NCBI GenBank assembly: GCA_900548315.1
Contig: URJU01000064.1
Span: forward strand, 1-10,854
Reading direction: 5' to 3'
Source of the DNA: an uncultured Coprococcus sp.
GTDB taxonomy: Bacteria > Bacillota > Clostridia > Lachnospirales > Lachnospiraceae
Length of the DNA: 10,854 nt
How positions within the stretch are numbered: position 1 is the stretch's first letter; each line of letters opens with the position of its first letter. The notes beneath the pieces were generated by a model. That model worked only from the letters and a program-made list of their open reading frames with translations, was not told where the DNA came from and searched no databases. Position numbers and translations under genes: made by a program. Shown in pieces: positions 6,101-10,854 of this stretch.

Positions 6101-7285
6101 ATGGTGACATTATTGTCGAAACTGTGGATCAGATCAGATAATTATAAGGATAGCAAGGTGAGGGAGAAATATGGTGTTCTTTGCGGAGCTGTTGGTATAT
6201 TTTTGAATGTATTATTGTTTCTGGGAAAATTCTTTGCTGGATTACTTTCGGGGGCTATCTCGATCACGGCGGATGCGTTCAACAATTTATCAGATGCAGG
6301 AAGCTCGTTTATATCTATGATAGGTTTTAAGTTATCTGGCAGAAAACCGGACCCGGATCACCCGTTTGGACATGGAAGAATAGAGTATATATCAGGCTTA
6401 TTTGTAGCAGTCATGATCATATTGATGGCCTACGAGCTTATTAAAGATTCAATCGGAAAGATCCTACATCCGGAACTTCCAAAATTCAGCAGTCTAGTTG
6501 CCGTTATACTCGTTGTTTCAATTGGAGTAAAGATATATATGTATTTCTACAACAGGAGTATAGGCAGAAAGATAGAGAGTGCGACCATGATAGCGACGGC
6601 AAAAGACAGTTTATCTGATACATTTTCCACAATAGTTGTTCTTGCATCTGCATTTGCTGCTCATTTCTGGAAAATACCTATAGATGGATATTGCGGATTA
6701 TTGGTGGGCGTAATGATACTCATAGCTGGCATCACTGCAATGAAGGATACGGTCAGCCCATTGCTTGGTCAGGCACCGGAACCAGAGCTTGTGGATGAGA
6801 TCGAGAAGATCGTGAGGTGTGATAAAAGGATCCTTGGTATTCATGATCTTGTGGTTCATGATTATGGACCTGGCAGACTTATGGTCAGCCTGCACGCAGA
6901 AGTTCCTTATAAGGAAGATATTCTTGAACTGCATGATCTGATCGATCAGATAGAATTCTCTCTCAGAAAAGAATTAAATTGTGAGCCTGTCATTCACATG
7001 GATCCGATAGTAGATGACGATGAGGAGACAAATGCTGTGAAAGCGCGGATCACTGAAATTATAGAATCACTTAATAATGATAGCAGAAAAAATGAAAATG
7101 TTCAGTTTCACGACTTTAGAATGGTAAAGGGTTCAACACATTCCAATCTGATTTTTGATGTGGTTTTGCCACATGGATATCAAATGTCAGAAGAACAGAT
7201 AATATCCTATATCAAGGAAAAAGTTAGTGAGTACAATAAAAATTACTATTGCGTGATACATATTGACAGAGCGTATGTAAAATAA
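6101..7285 (+). CDS. Cation diffusion facilitator efflux transporter, manganese-type motif
   Basis: Inner-membrane metal/proton antiporter of the CDF family, expected to export a divalent metal. It has 394 residues with six transmembrane helices in about the first 220, then a cytoplasmic dimerisation domain (HDLVVHDYGPGRLMVSLHAEV) and an extra C-terminal part of about 90 residues. The transport site is N61/D65 in helix 2 (NNLSD) and D169/D173 in helix 5 (DSLSD), with PDPDHPFGHGRIEY between helices 2 and 3. This N-D-D-D set resembles MntE-type manganese exporters rather than the H-D-H-D of zinc CDFs; manganese specificity is an inference. ATG 6101 follows AGGAGG (6085-6090); the TTG at 6071 lies before that RBS and is rejected. 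Only 38 bases separate it from the rpsI terminator, too few for a normal promoter, so it may rely on read-through or on a promoter overlapping the terminator. Confidence 0.93.
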   Translation: MVTLLSKLWIRSDNYKDSKVREKYGVLCGAVGIFLNVLLFLGKFFAGLLSGAISITADAFNNLSDAGSSFISMIGFKLSGRKPDPDHPFGHGRIEYISGLFVAVMIILMAYELIKDSIGKILHPELPKFSSLVAVILVVSIGVKIYMYFYNRSIGRKIESATMIATAKDSLSDTFSTIVVLASAFAAHFWKIPIDGYCGLLVGVMILIAGITAMKDTVSPLLGQAPEPELVDEIEKIVRCDKRILGIHDLVVHDYGPGRLMVSLHAEVPYKEDILELHDLIDQIEFSLRKELNCEPVIHMDPIVDDDEETNAVKARITEIIESLNNDSRKNENVQFHDFRMVKGSTHSNLIFDVVLPHGYQMSEEQIISYIKEKVSEYNKNYYCVIHIDRAYVK

Positions 7286-7304
7286 TTCCAGATGGTGAGC
7301 ATCC

Positions 7305-7348
7305 TAACCACAGAAGAGTAAGATCTTCTGAGGTTATTATTATTATCA
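7305..7348 (+). terminator. Probable terminator of the CDF transporter gene
   Basis: TAACC-A-CAGAAGA (7305-7317) pairs with TCTTCTG-A-GGTTA (7324-7336), 12 bp with one A-A mismatch and a 6-base loop. The following stretch is TTATTATTATTAT rather than a pure T-run, so termination may be partial. Confidence 0.6.
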
Positions 7349-7391
7349 CATAATACATAATACATTTACAGGCATTTCCTCAATCTTAGGT

Positions 7392-7420
7392 TTGACTTTA
7401 CCGTGATAAACTGTTACTAT
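7392..7420 (+). promoter_or_regulatory. Promoter of the amino acid importer operon
   Basis: TTGACT (7392-7397), 17 bases, then TACTAT (7415-7420) with TG at 7412-7413 giving an extended -10. This is the best sigma-A promoter in the window. Transcription should start near 7427, leaving a leader of about 100 bases. Confidence 0.75.
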
Positions 7421-7429
7421 GTTACCGTG
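7398..7429. repeat. TTACCGTG direct repeat around the -10 box
   Basis: TTACCGTG occurs at 7398-7405 and 7422-7429, 24 bases apart. One copy lies between the -35 and -10 boxes and the other over the expected start of transcription, a suitable place for a repressor that binds tandem sites. No known regulator consensus was recognised. Confidence 0.45.
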
Positions 7430-7433
7430 TTGT

Positions 7434-7446
7434 GCCCTAATAGGGC
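7434..7446. promoter_or_regulatory. 13-bp perfect palindrome, candidate operator
   Basis: GCCCTAATAGGGC is symmetric: GCCCTA, a central A, TAGGGC. It lies about 8-20 bases after the expected start of transcription, where a bound dimeric repressor would block RNA polymerase. In RNA it could form a 5-bp hairpin. Confidence 0.5.
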
Positions 7447-7456
7447 TGTATATCAT

Positions 7457-7491
7457 GCAGATGCCCGGTGTAGTGTGTTTCATGCATCTGC
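7457..7491 (+). promoter_or_regulatory. Leader hairpin before the binding-protein gene
   Basis: GCAGATGC (7457-7464) and GCATCTGC (7484-7491) form a perfect 8-bp stem with a 19-base loop. No T-run follows, so it is not a terminator. It may stabilise the mRNA of the highly expressed binding protein, or be part of an operator, since CATGCAnnTGCC is also repeated directly at 7454 and 7481. Confidence 0.45.
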
Positions 7492-7492
7492 C

Positions 7493-7512
7493 AAGTATAT
7501 TTAAGTATATTT
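7493..7512 (+). repeat. Tandem 10-bp repeat just before the RBS
   Basis: AAGTATATTT is present twice in direct contact (7493-7502 and 7503-7512), immediately before AGGAGGA (7514-7520). A unit gain or loss by slippage would change the distance of the hairpin from the RBS but not the RBS itself. Confidence 0.7.
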
Positions 7513-7527
7513 CAGGAGGAAAAAAGT

Positions 7528-8325
7528 ATGAAAAAGTTATTATCACTGCTCTTAGTGGCAGCAATGGGACTTTCACTGGTTGGATGTGGCGGATCTGATA
7601 ACGGATCTAAGAGTGAGTCAAAGAGTGATCTGGAGTATGTAAAGGATAAGGGAACTCTCGTTGTCGGCGTTACAGACTTCGCACCGATGGATTACAAGGA
7701 TGAGTCAGGCAACTGGATCGGATTTGACGCGGATATGGCATCAGCATTTGCAGAGAGCCTTGGGGTAAAGGCAGAGTTCGTAGAGATAGACTGGGACAAC
7801 AAGATCATGGAGCTTGACGGCAAGACCATCGACTGTGTATGGAATGGTATGACACTTACAGATGAGGTTACAAGCTCAATGGCATGTTCAGATGCATACT
7901 GCAACAATGCTCAGGTGGTTATCGTGCCAAATGATAAGGCAGACAAGTATCAGACAGTAGACAGCATCAAGGAGCTTACATTTGCTGTAGAGGCAGGAAG
8001 CGCAGGCGAGGATCAGGCCAAGGCACTTGGACTCAACTATACAGCAGTAAAGGCACAGGCAGATGCACTCATGGAGGTTGCAGCTGGAACATCGGATGCA
8101 GCGATCATTGATTCACTCATGGCAGCTGCTATGGTTGGCGAGGGAACAGGTTATGACAAGCTCACATATACCGTAGGTCTTAACAGTGAGGAGTATGGCG
8201 TTGGTTTCAGAAAGGACTCAGATCTTGTAGCTGAGCTCAACAAGTTCTTTGCAGACAGTAAGGCTGACGGCTCAATGGAGAAGTGTGCTGAGACATATAA
8301 GGTACAGGCTGCACTTACAAAGTAA
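7528..8325 (+). CDS. Polar amino acid ABC importer, substrate-binding lipoprotein
   Basis: Extracellular receptor, anchored to the membrane by lipid, that captures an amino acid and delivers it to the permease encoded next. It has 265 residues. The signal peptide has KK then a hydrophobic core and the lipobox LVGC, with Cys20 as the lipidated residue, then a Gly/Ser/Lys-rich linker to about 34. The mature domain starts LVVGVTDFAPMDYKDESG and continues GFDADMASAFAESLG, typical of family 3 binding proteins. The usual Arg after TxxE, which binds the substrate carboxylate, is Val here (TDEVTSS, V115), so ligand contacts may differ. The RBS is AGGAGGA at 7514-7520. AAG-dominated lysine codons suggest high expression, as expected for a binding protein present in excess over its permease. 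The substrate is not predictable. Confidence 0.92.
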   Translation: MKKLLSLLLVAAMGLSLVGCGGSDNGSKSESKSDLEYVKDKGTLVVGVTDFAPMDYKDESGNWIGFDADMASAFAESLGVKAEFVEIDWDNKIMELDGKTIDCVWNGMTLTDEVTSSMACSDAYCNNAQVVIVPNDKADKYQTVDSIKELTFAVEAGSAGEDQAKALGLNYTAVKAQADALMEVAAGTSDAAIIDSLMAAAMVGEGTGYDKLTYTVGLNSEEYGVGFRKDSDLVAELNKFFADSKADGSMEKCAETYKVQAALTK

Positions 8326-8376
8326 TAGATAAGATATAATTAGTATTTTTACCATCACTTAGAGAGAAAAATTATT

Positions 8377-9063
8377 ATGGATTTGTTTTTTGAACAGCTC
8401 CCGGTCGTACTTGGAGCTCTTAATACAGGATTTATACAGACATTAAAATTGTTCTTCGTGACATTGCTCGGTGCATTTCCGCTTGGACTTCTCATAGCAC
8501 TCGGTTCCATGTCAAAGTTTAAACCGCTCAGCTATCTTATGAAGTTCATTGTATGGATAGTGAGAGGTACACCACTTATGATACAGCTGCTCATCATATA
8601 TTATTTCCCGGGACTTGTATTTCACAATCCGGTATGGGGCGGCGGCGAAGGCGGAAGATTTGTTGCGGCATCGGTGTCATTCATAGTGAACTATGCCTGC
8701 TATTTCTCAGAGATTTACCGTGGAGGTATCCAGGGTATTCCTGTAGGACAGGAGGAAGCCGGACTCGTGCTCGGCATGACTCCAAAGCAGATATTCTTCA
8801 AGGTCAAGCTTTTGCAGATGATAAAGAAGATAGTTCCGGCGATGTCCAACGAGATCATAACTCTGGTCAAGGATACTTCACTTGCCCGTATCATCGCACT
8901 TCAGGAGATAATCTGGGCAGGACAGGCATTCATGAAAGGTTCGCAGGGAATCTCGGGTGCAATATGGCCACTCTTCTTCTGCGCATTCTATTATCTGATA
9001 TGGAATGGCGTACTCACAGTTTTACTTGGCAAATTAGAGAAGAAACTTGATTTCTTTAGATAG
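8377..9063 (+). CDS. Polar amino acid ABC importer, permease
   Basis: HisM/GlnP-family membrane subunit; as the only permease in the operon it probably works as a homodimer. It has 228 residues with about five membrane helices (near 18-43, 52-80, 96-113, 155-180, 194-220). RGTPLMIQLLIIYY (63-76) and the EAA loop EEAGLVLGMTPKQIFFKVKL (126-145), which contacts the ATPase, are diagnostic. The start is ATG 8377. Its RBS is weak: only AGAGAGAAAA precedes it, while the neighbours have AGGAGG, which would keep permease levels below the binding protein. It is 51 bases after the binding-protein gene. The stop TAG is part of the next AGGAGGAG. Confidence 0.93.
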   Translation: MDLFFEQLPVVLGALNTGFIQTLKLFFVTLLGAFPLGLLIALGSMSKFKPLSYLMKFIVWIVRGTPLMIQLLIIYYFPGLVFHNPVWGGGEGGRFVAASVSFIVNYACYFSEIYRGGIQGIPVGQEEAGLVLGMTPKQIFFKVKLLQMIKKIVPAMSNEIITLVKDTSLARIIALQEIIWAGQAFMKGSQGISGAIWPLFFCAFYYLIWNGVLTVLLGKLEKKLDFFR

Positions 9064-9167
9064 GAGGAGCCGCAATGAACGCAGTTCATACTCGGAATCG
9101 GCTCCGACGACCTGCCCCGCTGCGGAGCAGAGGGGCGATACATATAAAATAGGAGGAGTCGCAAATG
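9061..9167 (+). repeat. Duplicated stop/RBS/start junction flanking an 89-bp segment
   Basis: TAGGAGGAGCCGCAATG (9061-9077) and TAGGAGGAGTCGCAAATG (9150-9167) differ by one substitution and one extra A. Between them are three successive hairpins: ATGAAC/GTTCAT (9075-9089), TCGGA/TCCGA (9092-9107), and GCCCC-G-CTGC/GCAG-A-GGGGC (9114-9136). The segment is visibly richer in G+C than its surroundings. Removing one 89-bp unit would restore a tight permease-ATPase junction, so this looks like an insertion with duplicated flanks, or a tandem duplication that diverged. Confidence 0.6.
9075..9152 (+). CDS. Possible 25-residue small ORF between permease and ATPase
   Basis: An ATG with an ideal RBS (AGGAGGAG, 9062-9069) opens 25 codons ending in TAG at 9150-9152, which overlaps the ATPase RBS. 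The peptide (MNAVHTRNRLRRPAPLRSRG and five more residues) is very basic, has no recognised domain, signal or membrane segment, and its start codon lies in a small hairpin. It may be translated merely because the RBS was duplicated, perhaps coupling permease and ATPase synthesis. I doubt a protein function. Confidence 0.3.
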   Translation: MNAVHTRNRLRRPAPLRSRGAIHIK

Positions 9168-9944
9168 GCTATATTAGAGGTTGAACATATAAAAAAGAAG
9201 TTTGGCAAGACGGATGTGCTCAAGGATATAAGCTTTTCTCTGGAGCAGGGCGAGGTCCTTTCTATCATAGGATCATCAGGAAGTGGAAAGACAACACTTC
9301 TTCGCTGTCTGAACTTTCTGGAGATGCCAGACAATGGAGTTATCCGTGTAAATGATGAGATCCTGCTTGACACTGACAAGCCGGAGACACTCAAGGAGTC
9401 GGAGGTGCGCAAGAAGAGACTGCATTTTGGACTTGTGTTCCAGTCATTTAATCTCTTTCCACAGTACACTGCGCTTCAGAACGTAATGCTAGCAAGAGAG
9501 CTTCTTGCAAAGGAGAGACCGGATTTCAAAGTAAATAAGAAGAATATACTCGACGAGATAAGAGTTCAGGCAGAGGAACTTCTACGCCAGATGGGACTTG
9601 AGGACAGAATGAACAACTATCCTCACCAGCTTTCAGGCGGACAGTGCCAGCGAGTTGCCATAGCAAGGGCGCTTGCGTTGCAGCCGGACATACTTTGTTT
9701 CGATGAGCCTACATCGGCTCTTGATCCGGAGCTCACAGGAGAGGTACTTAAGGTTCTCAGAAACCTTGCAGACAAAAAGACGACCATGATAATTGTTACC
9801 CATGAGATGGCATTTGCAAAAGATGTTGCAAGTCAGGTCATATTCATGGATGAAGGATATATACTTGAGCAGGGAAGACCTGACCAGGTATTTGACAATC
9901 CGAAGATGGAGAGGACAAAACAGTTCCTTTCATCGTATTCATAA
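9165..9944 (+). CDS. Polar amino acid ABC importer, ATPase
   Basis: GlnQ/HisP-type cytoplasmic ATPase that drives the importer. It has 259 residues, with Walker A GSSGSGKT (36-43), Q-loop Gln93 in VFQSFNLFPQYT, signature LSGGQ (156-160), Walker B ILCFDE (176-181), D-loop SALD and switch His213 in THEMAFA. About 15 residues around 113-130 form a small insertion before the helical domain. Start ATG 9165 has AGGAGGAG at 9151-9158. It is the last gene of the operon, closed by the terminator at 9957. Family membership is certain; amino acid specificity is not. Confidence 0.96.
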   Translation: MAILEVEHIKKKFGKTDVLKDISFSLEQGEVLSIIGSSGSGKTTLLRCLNFLEMPDNGVIRVNDEILLDTDKPETLKESEVRKKRLHFGLVFQSFNLFPQYTALQNVMLARELLAKERPDFKVNKKNILDEIRVQAEELLRQMGLEDRMNNYPHQLSGGQCQRVAIARALALQPDILCFDEPTSALDPELTGEVLKVLRNLADKKTTMIIVTHEMAFAKDVASQVIFMDEGYILEQGRPDQVFDNPKMERTKQFLSSYS

Positions 9945-9956
9945 AGAATGTATATG

Positions 9957-9998
9957 ATCCCGGAGTATCGACAGAAGTCGATATTTCGGGATTTTTTT
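9957..9998 (+). terminator. Intrinsic terminator of the amino acid importer operon
   Basis: A 16-bp stem (9957-9972 with 9977-9992, including two G-T pairs) closes on the 4-base loop AGAA, followed by T at 9992-9998. The outer part is ATCCCG/CGGGAT and the inner part TATCGAC/GTCGATA. Confidence 0.96.
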
Positions 9999-10000
9999 AT

Positions 10001-10120
10001 GGAGTTGATGACTATATCTCAAAGCCGTTTGATCTGGATGAGCTGCTTGTCAGGGTGGAATCCGTTCTTGGACGATGTGATAGAGACTGCAGACGTGGAC
10101 GTGGCGGCACTCTGACATAG
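10001..10120 (+). pseudogene. Response regulator relic (end of receiver domain)
   Basis: Frame 10001 reads GVDDYISKPFDLDELLVRVE then SVLGRC, the unmistakable last part of a response regulator receiver domain, including the conserved switch Lys in SKPFD. The phosphorylated Asp, the rest of the receiver domain and any DNA-binding domain are missing. After about 26 recognisable residues the frame becomes arbitrary (Arg/Gly-rich) and stops at 10118-10120. It has no start codon and begins 3 bases after the importer terminator. This is a deletion remnant that joins a kinase fragment just downstream. Confidence 0.75.
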
Positions 10121-10125
10121 ACTAG

Positions 10126-10284
10126 GACGATGAGATAGATGTGGATATGATATTCGATGCGTTCTGCCGTGGAAAGTCCAGACAGAAGGAGGGCGCAGGG
10201 CTGGGACTTTACATAGTAAGGTGCCTTGCAGACAAGCTGGGACATGAGGTGAGCGCGGAGGTTGCCGCGAGGTATTTACTATAA
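10126..10284 (+). pseudogene. Sensor histidine kinase relic (end of ATPase domain)
   Basis: The frame open from 10126 reads DMIFDAFCRGKSRQKEGAGL then GLYIVRCLADKLGHEVSAEV. This is the F-box and G2 box (GAGLGL) of a HATPase_c kinase domain followed by its last helix and strand. Dimerisation, His-phosphoacceptor, N and G1 boxes are all absent, and no start codon with an RBS precedes it. It stops at TAA 10282-10284. Together with the receiver relic, in the usual regulator-then-kinase order, it marks a two-component system lost by a large internal deletion. Confidence 0.75.
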
Positions 10285-10376
10285 ATATATCTATGTCGAC
10301 TGGCCGAGATTAAAAATAACTTGGTCATGGCAATGTATTATGGCATGTGTATGAAAAATTAATACAGAAATAGTGA

Positions 10377-10436
10377 AGACACTAAATGTCGCTTGCCCAA
10401 TGTCAGACGGGCAGGCAGCATTTGGTGTCTTTTTTT
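10377..10436 (+). terminator. Long terminator hairpin, possibly bidirectional
   Basis: 10377-10398 pairs with 10409-10430 over about 22 positions with only one mismatch and a few G-T pairs; the loop is 10399-10408. T runs from 10430 to 10436. On the plus strand it would end the former two-component operon. On the minus strand it lies about 80 bases after the cupin stop, followed by a poorer T-run (TTCACTATTTCTG), so it may serve both sides. The 92 bases from 10285 to 10376 hold nothing that I recognise. Confidence 0.88.
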
Positions 10437-10515
10437 GAAGAGGACAGAAGAATGCCTACGACAACGGGACAATAAATCCGGCAATGCGTTCTACTTCATG
10501 TCGCAGGAAAAAATA

Positions 10516-10806
10516 TCAGCAATCCATTCCCATAGCCCTGGCTTTGGTGGCCTGTGTCTCTCCCCTGGGATGATGTGGTGGGGCATAGATGGATGAGAGT
10601 TTCAGTGGATTATTGCCGATGTTGATGATGTTGTGCCATGTGCCGGCTGGTATACAGATGCATTCTCCTGCACAAAGATTCTGACGGAAACACAGTTCGT
10701 TTGGGCAGCAGCCCATCCTGACTGAACACTGTCCTTGTTCGATCCTGATGATCTGATCGGTATTATCATGGATTTCCAAACCTACGTCTGAGCAGGCAGG
10801 TATACA
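10516..10806 (-). CDS. Cupin-domain protein (5' truncated)
   Basis: The C-terminal 96 residues of a small single-domain cupin on the minus strand. Motif 1 is reduced to GLEIHDNTDQIIRIEQG; motif 2 is complete, GECICIPAGTWHNIIN, fitting G-x5-PxG-x2-H-x3-N. It ends with LKLSSIYAPPHHPRGETQATKA, typical of a clostridial cupin group often named mannose-6-phosphate isomerase-like. Possible metal ligands are the two His residues. The fragment has ten cysteines, an unusual number. The N-terminus, probably 20-30 residues, is beyond the contig end. The leading MGSEMCIRDR of the open frame is adapter-derived and must not be annotated. The substrate is unknown; a sugar or small-molecule binding or isomerase role is only a family-level guess. 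Confidence 0.85.
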   Translation of the reverse strand, partial: CIPACSDVGLEIHDNTDQIIRIEQGQCSVRMGCCPNELCFRQNLCAGECICIPAGTWHNIINIGNNPLKLSSIYAPPHHPRGETQATKARAMGMDC

Positions 10807-10807
10807 C

Positions 10808-10854
10808 CTGTCTCTTATACACATCTCCGAGCCCACGAGACGCGTAGTAATCTC
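10808..10854 (-). other. Nextera adapter with index (not genomic)
   Basis: Reverse complement of the left-end adapter: mosaic end at 10808-10826, the read-2 adapter part, then index GCGTAGTA and ATCTC of the P7 primer. Genomic sequence ends at 10807. The identical index at both ends shows that one library's reads ran through into adapter and were assembled untrimmed. Confidence 0.98.

Noticed and set aside
8553..9050. 165-residue plus-strand ORF inside the permease gene
   Set aside because: It is out of frame with a clear permease, with low-complexity, arginine-rich composition and no RBS.
10327..10362. Tiny ORF of 11 codons between the kinase relic and the terminator
   Set aside because: It has no RBS, repetitive Met/Tyr codons and no sign of conservation; chance is the best explanation.
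10393..10596. 67-residue plus-strand ORF near the right end
   Set aside because: It starts inside the terminator hairpin and overlaps the cupin gene antisense.
1..10854. Perfect terminal inverted repeats suggesting a composite transposon
   Set aside because: The ends are the synthetic Nextera adapter with index; no transposase gene and no target duplication are present.

Overview
The window is an assembled contig of a low-GC Gram-positive bacterium, most likely a gut Clostridia of the Lachnospiraceae type. The evidence is the gene order (ECF ATPases, ecfT and truA, then rplM-rpsI), strong AGGAGG ribosome binding sites, a clostridial-style lipoprotein binding protein, and moderately AT-rich DNA. 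The genus cannot be fixed from the sequence alone. Both ends (1-46 and 10808-10854) are not genomic. They are inverted copies of an Illumina Nextera adapter (Tn5 mosaic end plus the same index), so real sequence runs from 47 to 10807 and both edge genes are cut.

Region by region: 47-2457 holds the energy-coupling module of a vitamin/micronutrient ECF transporter, with both ATPases fused in one polypeptide (5' truncated) followed by ecfT. 2593-3330 is truA. 3331-3699 is a regulatory stretch: phased A-tracts, extended -10 promoters, and a 15-bp inverted repeat with a U-tract that seems to end the upstream operon while a promoter in its left arm starts the next gene. 3700-4917 is an iron-dependent alcohol dehydrogenase with its own terminator, placed between truA and the rplM-rpsI operon (5152-5999). 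A strong terminator follows. 6101-7285 is a cation diffusion facilitator with a manganese-type motif.

7528-9944 is a polar amino acid ABC importer: lipoprotein binding protein, permease, ATPase. Its control region (7392-7512) has an extended -10 promoter, an 8-bp direct repeat, a perfect 13-bp palindrome, a hairpin and a tandem 10-bp repeat. Between permease and ATPase lies an 89-bp segment made of three small hairpins and flanked by near-identical stop/RBS/start junctions, which looks like an insertion and encodes a 25-codon ORF.

9945-10515 has the importer terminator, then decayed ends of a response regulator and a sensor kinase, and a long terminator hairpin. The right edge holds the 3' part of a minus-strand cupin gene. 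The genes are mostly housekeeping and transport. I found no convincing undescribed multi-gene system. The most interesting items are the fused EcfA, the promoter-inside-terminator arrangement, the 89-bp hairpin segment, the importer control region and the two-component relic.
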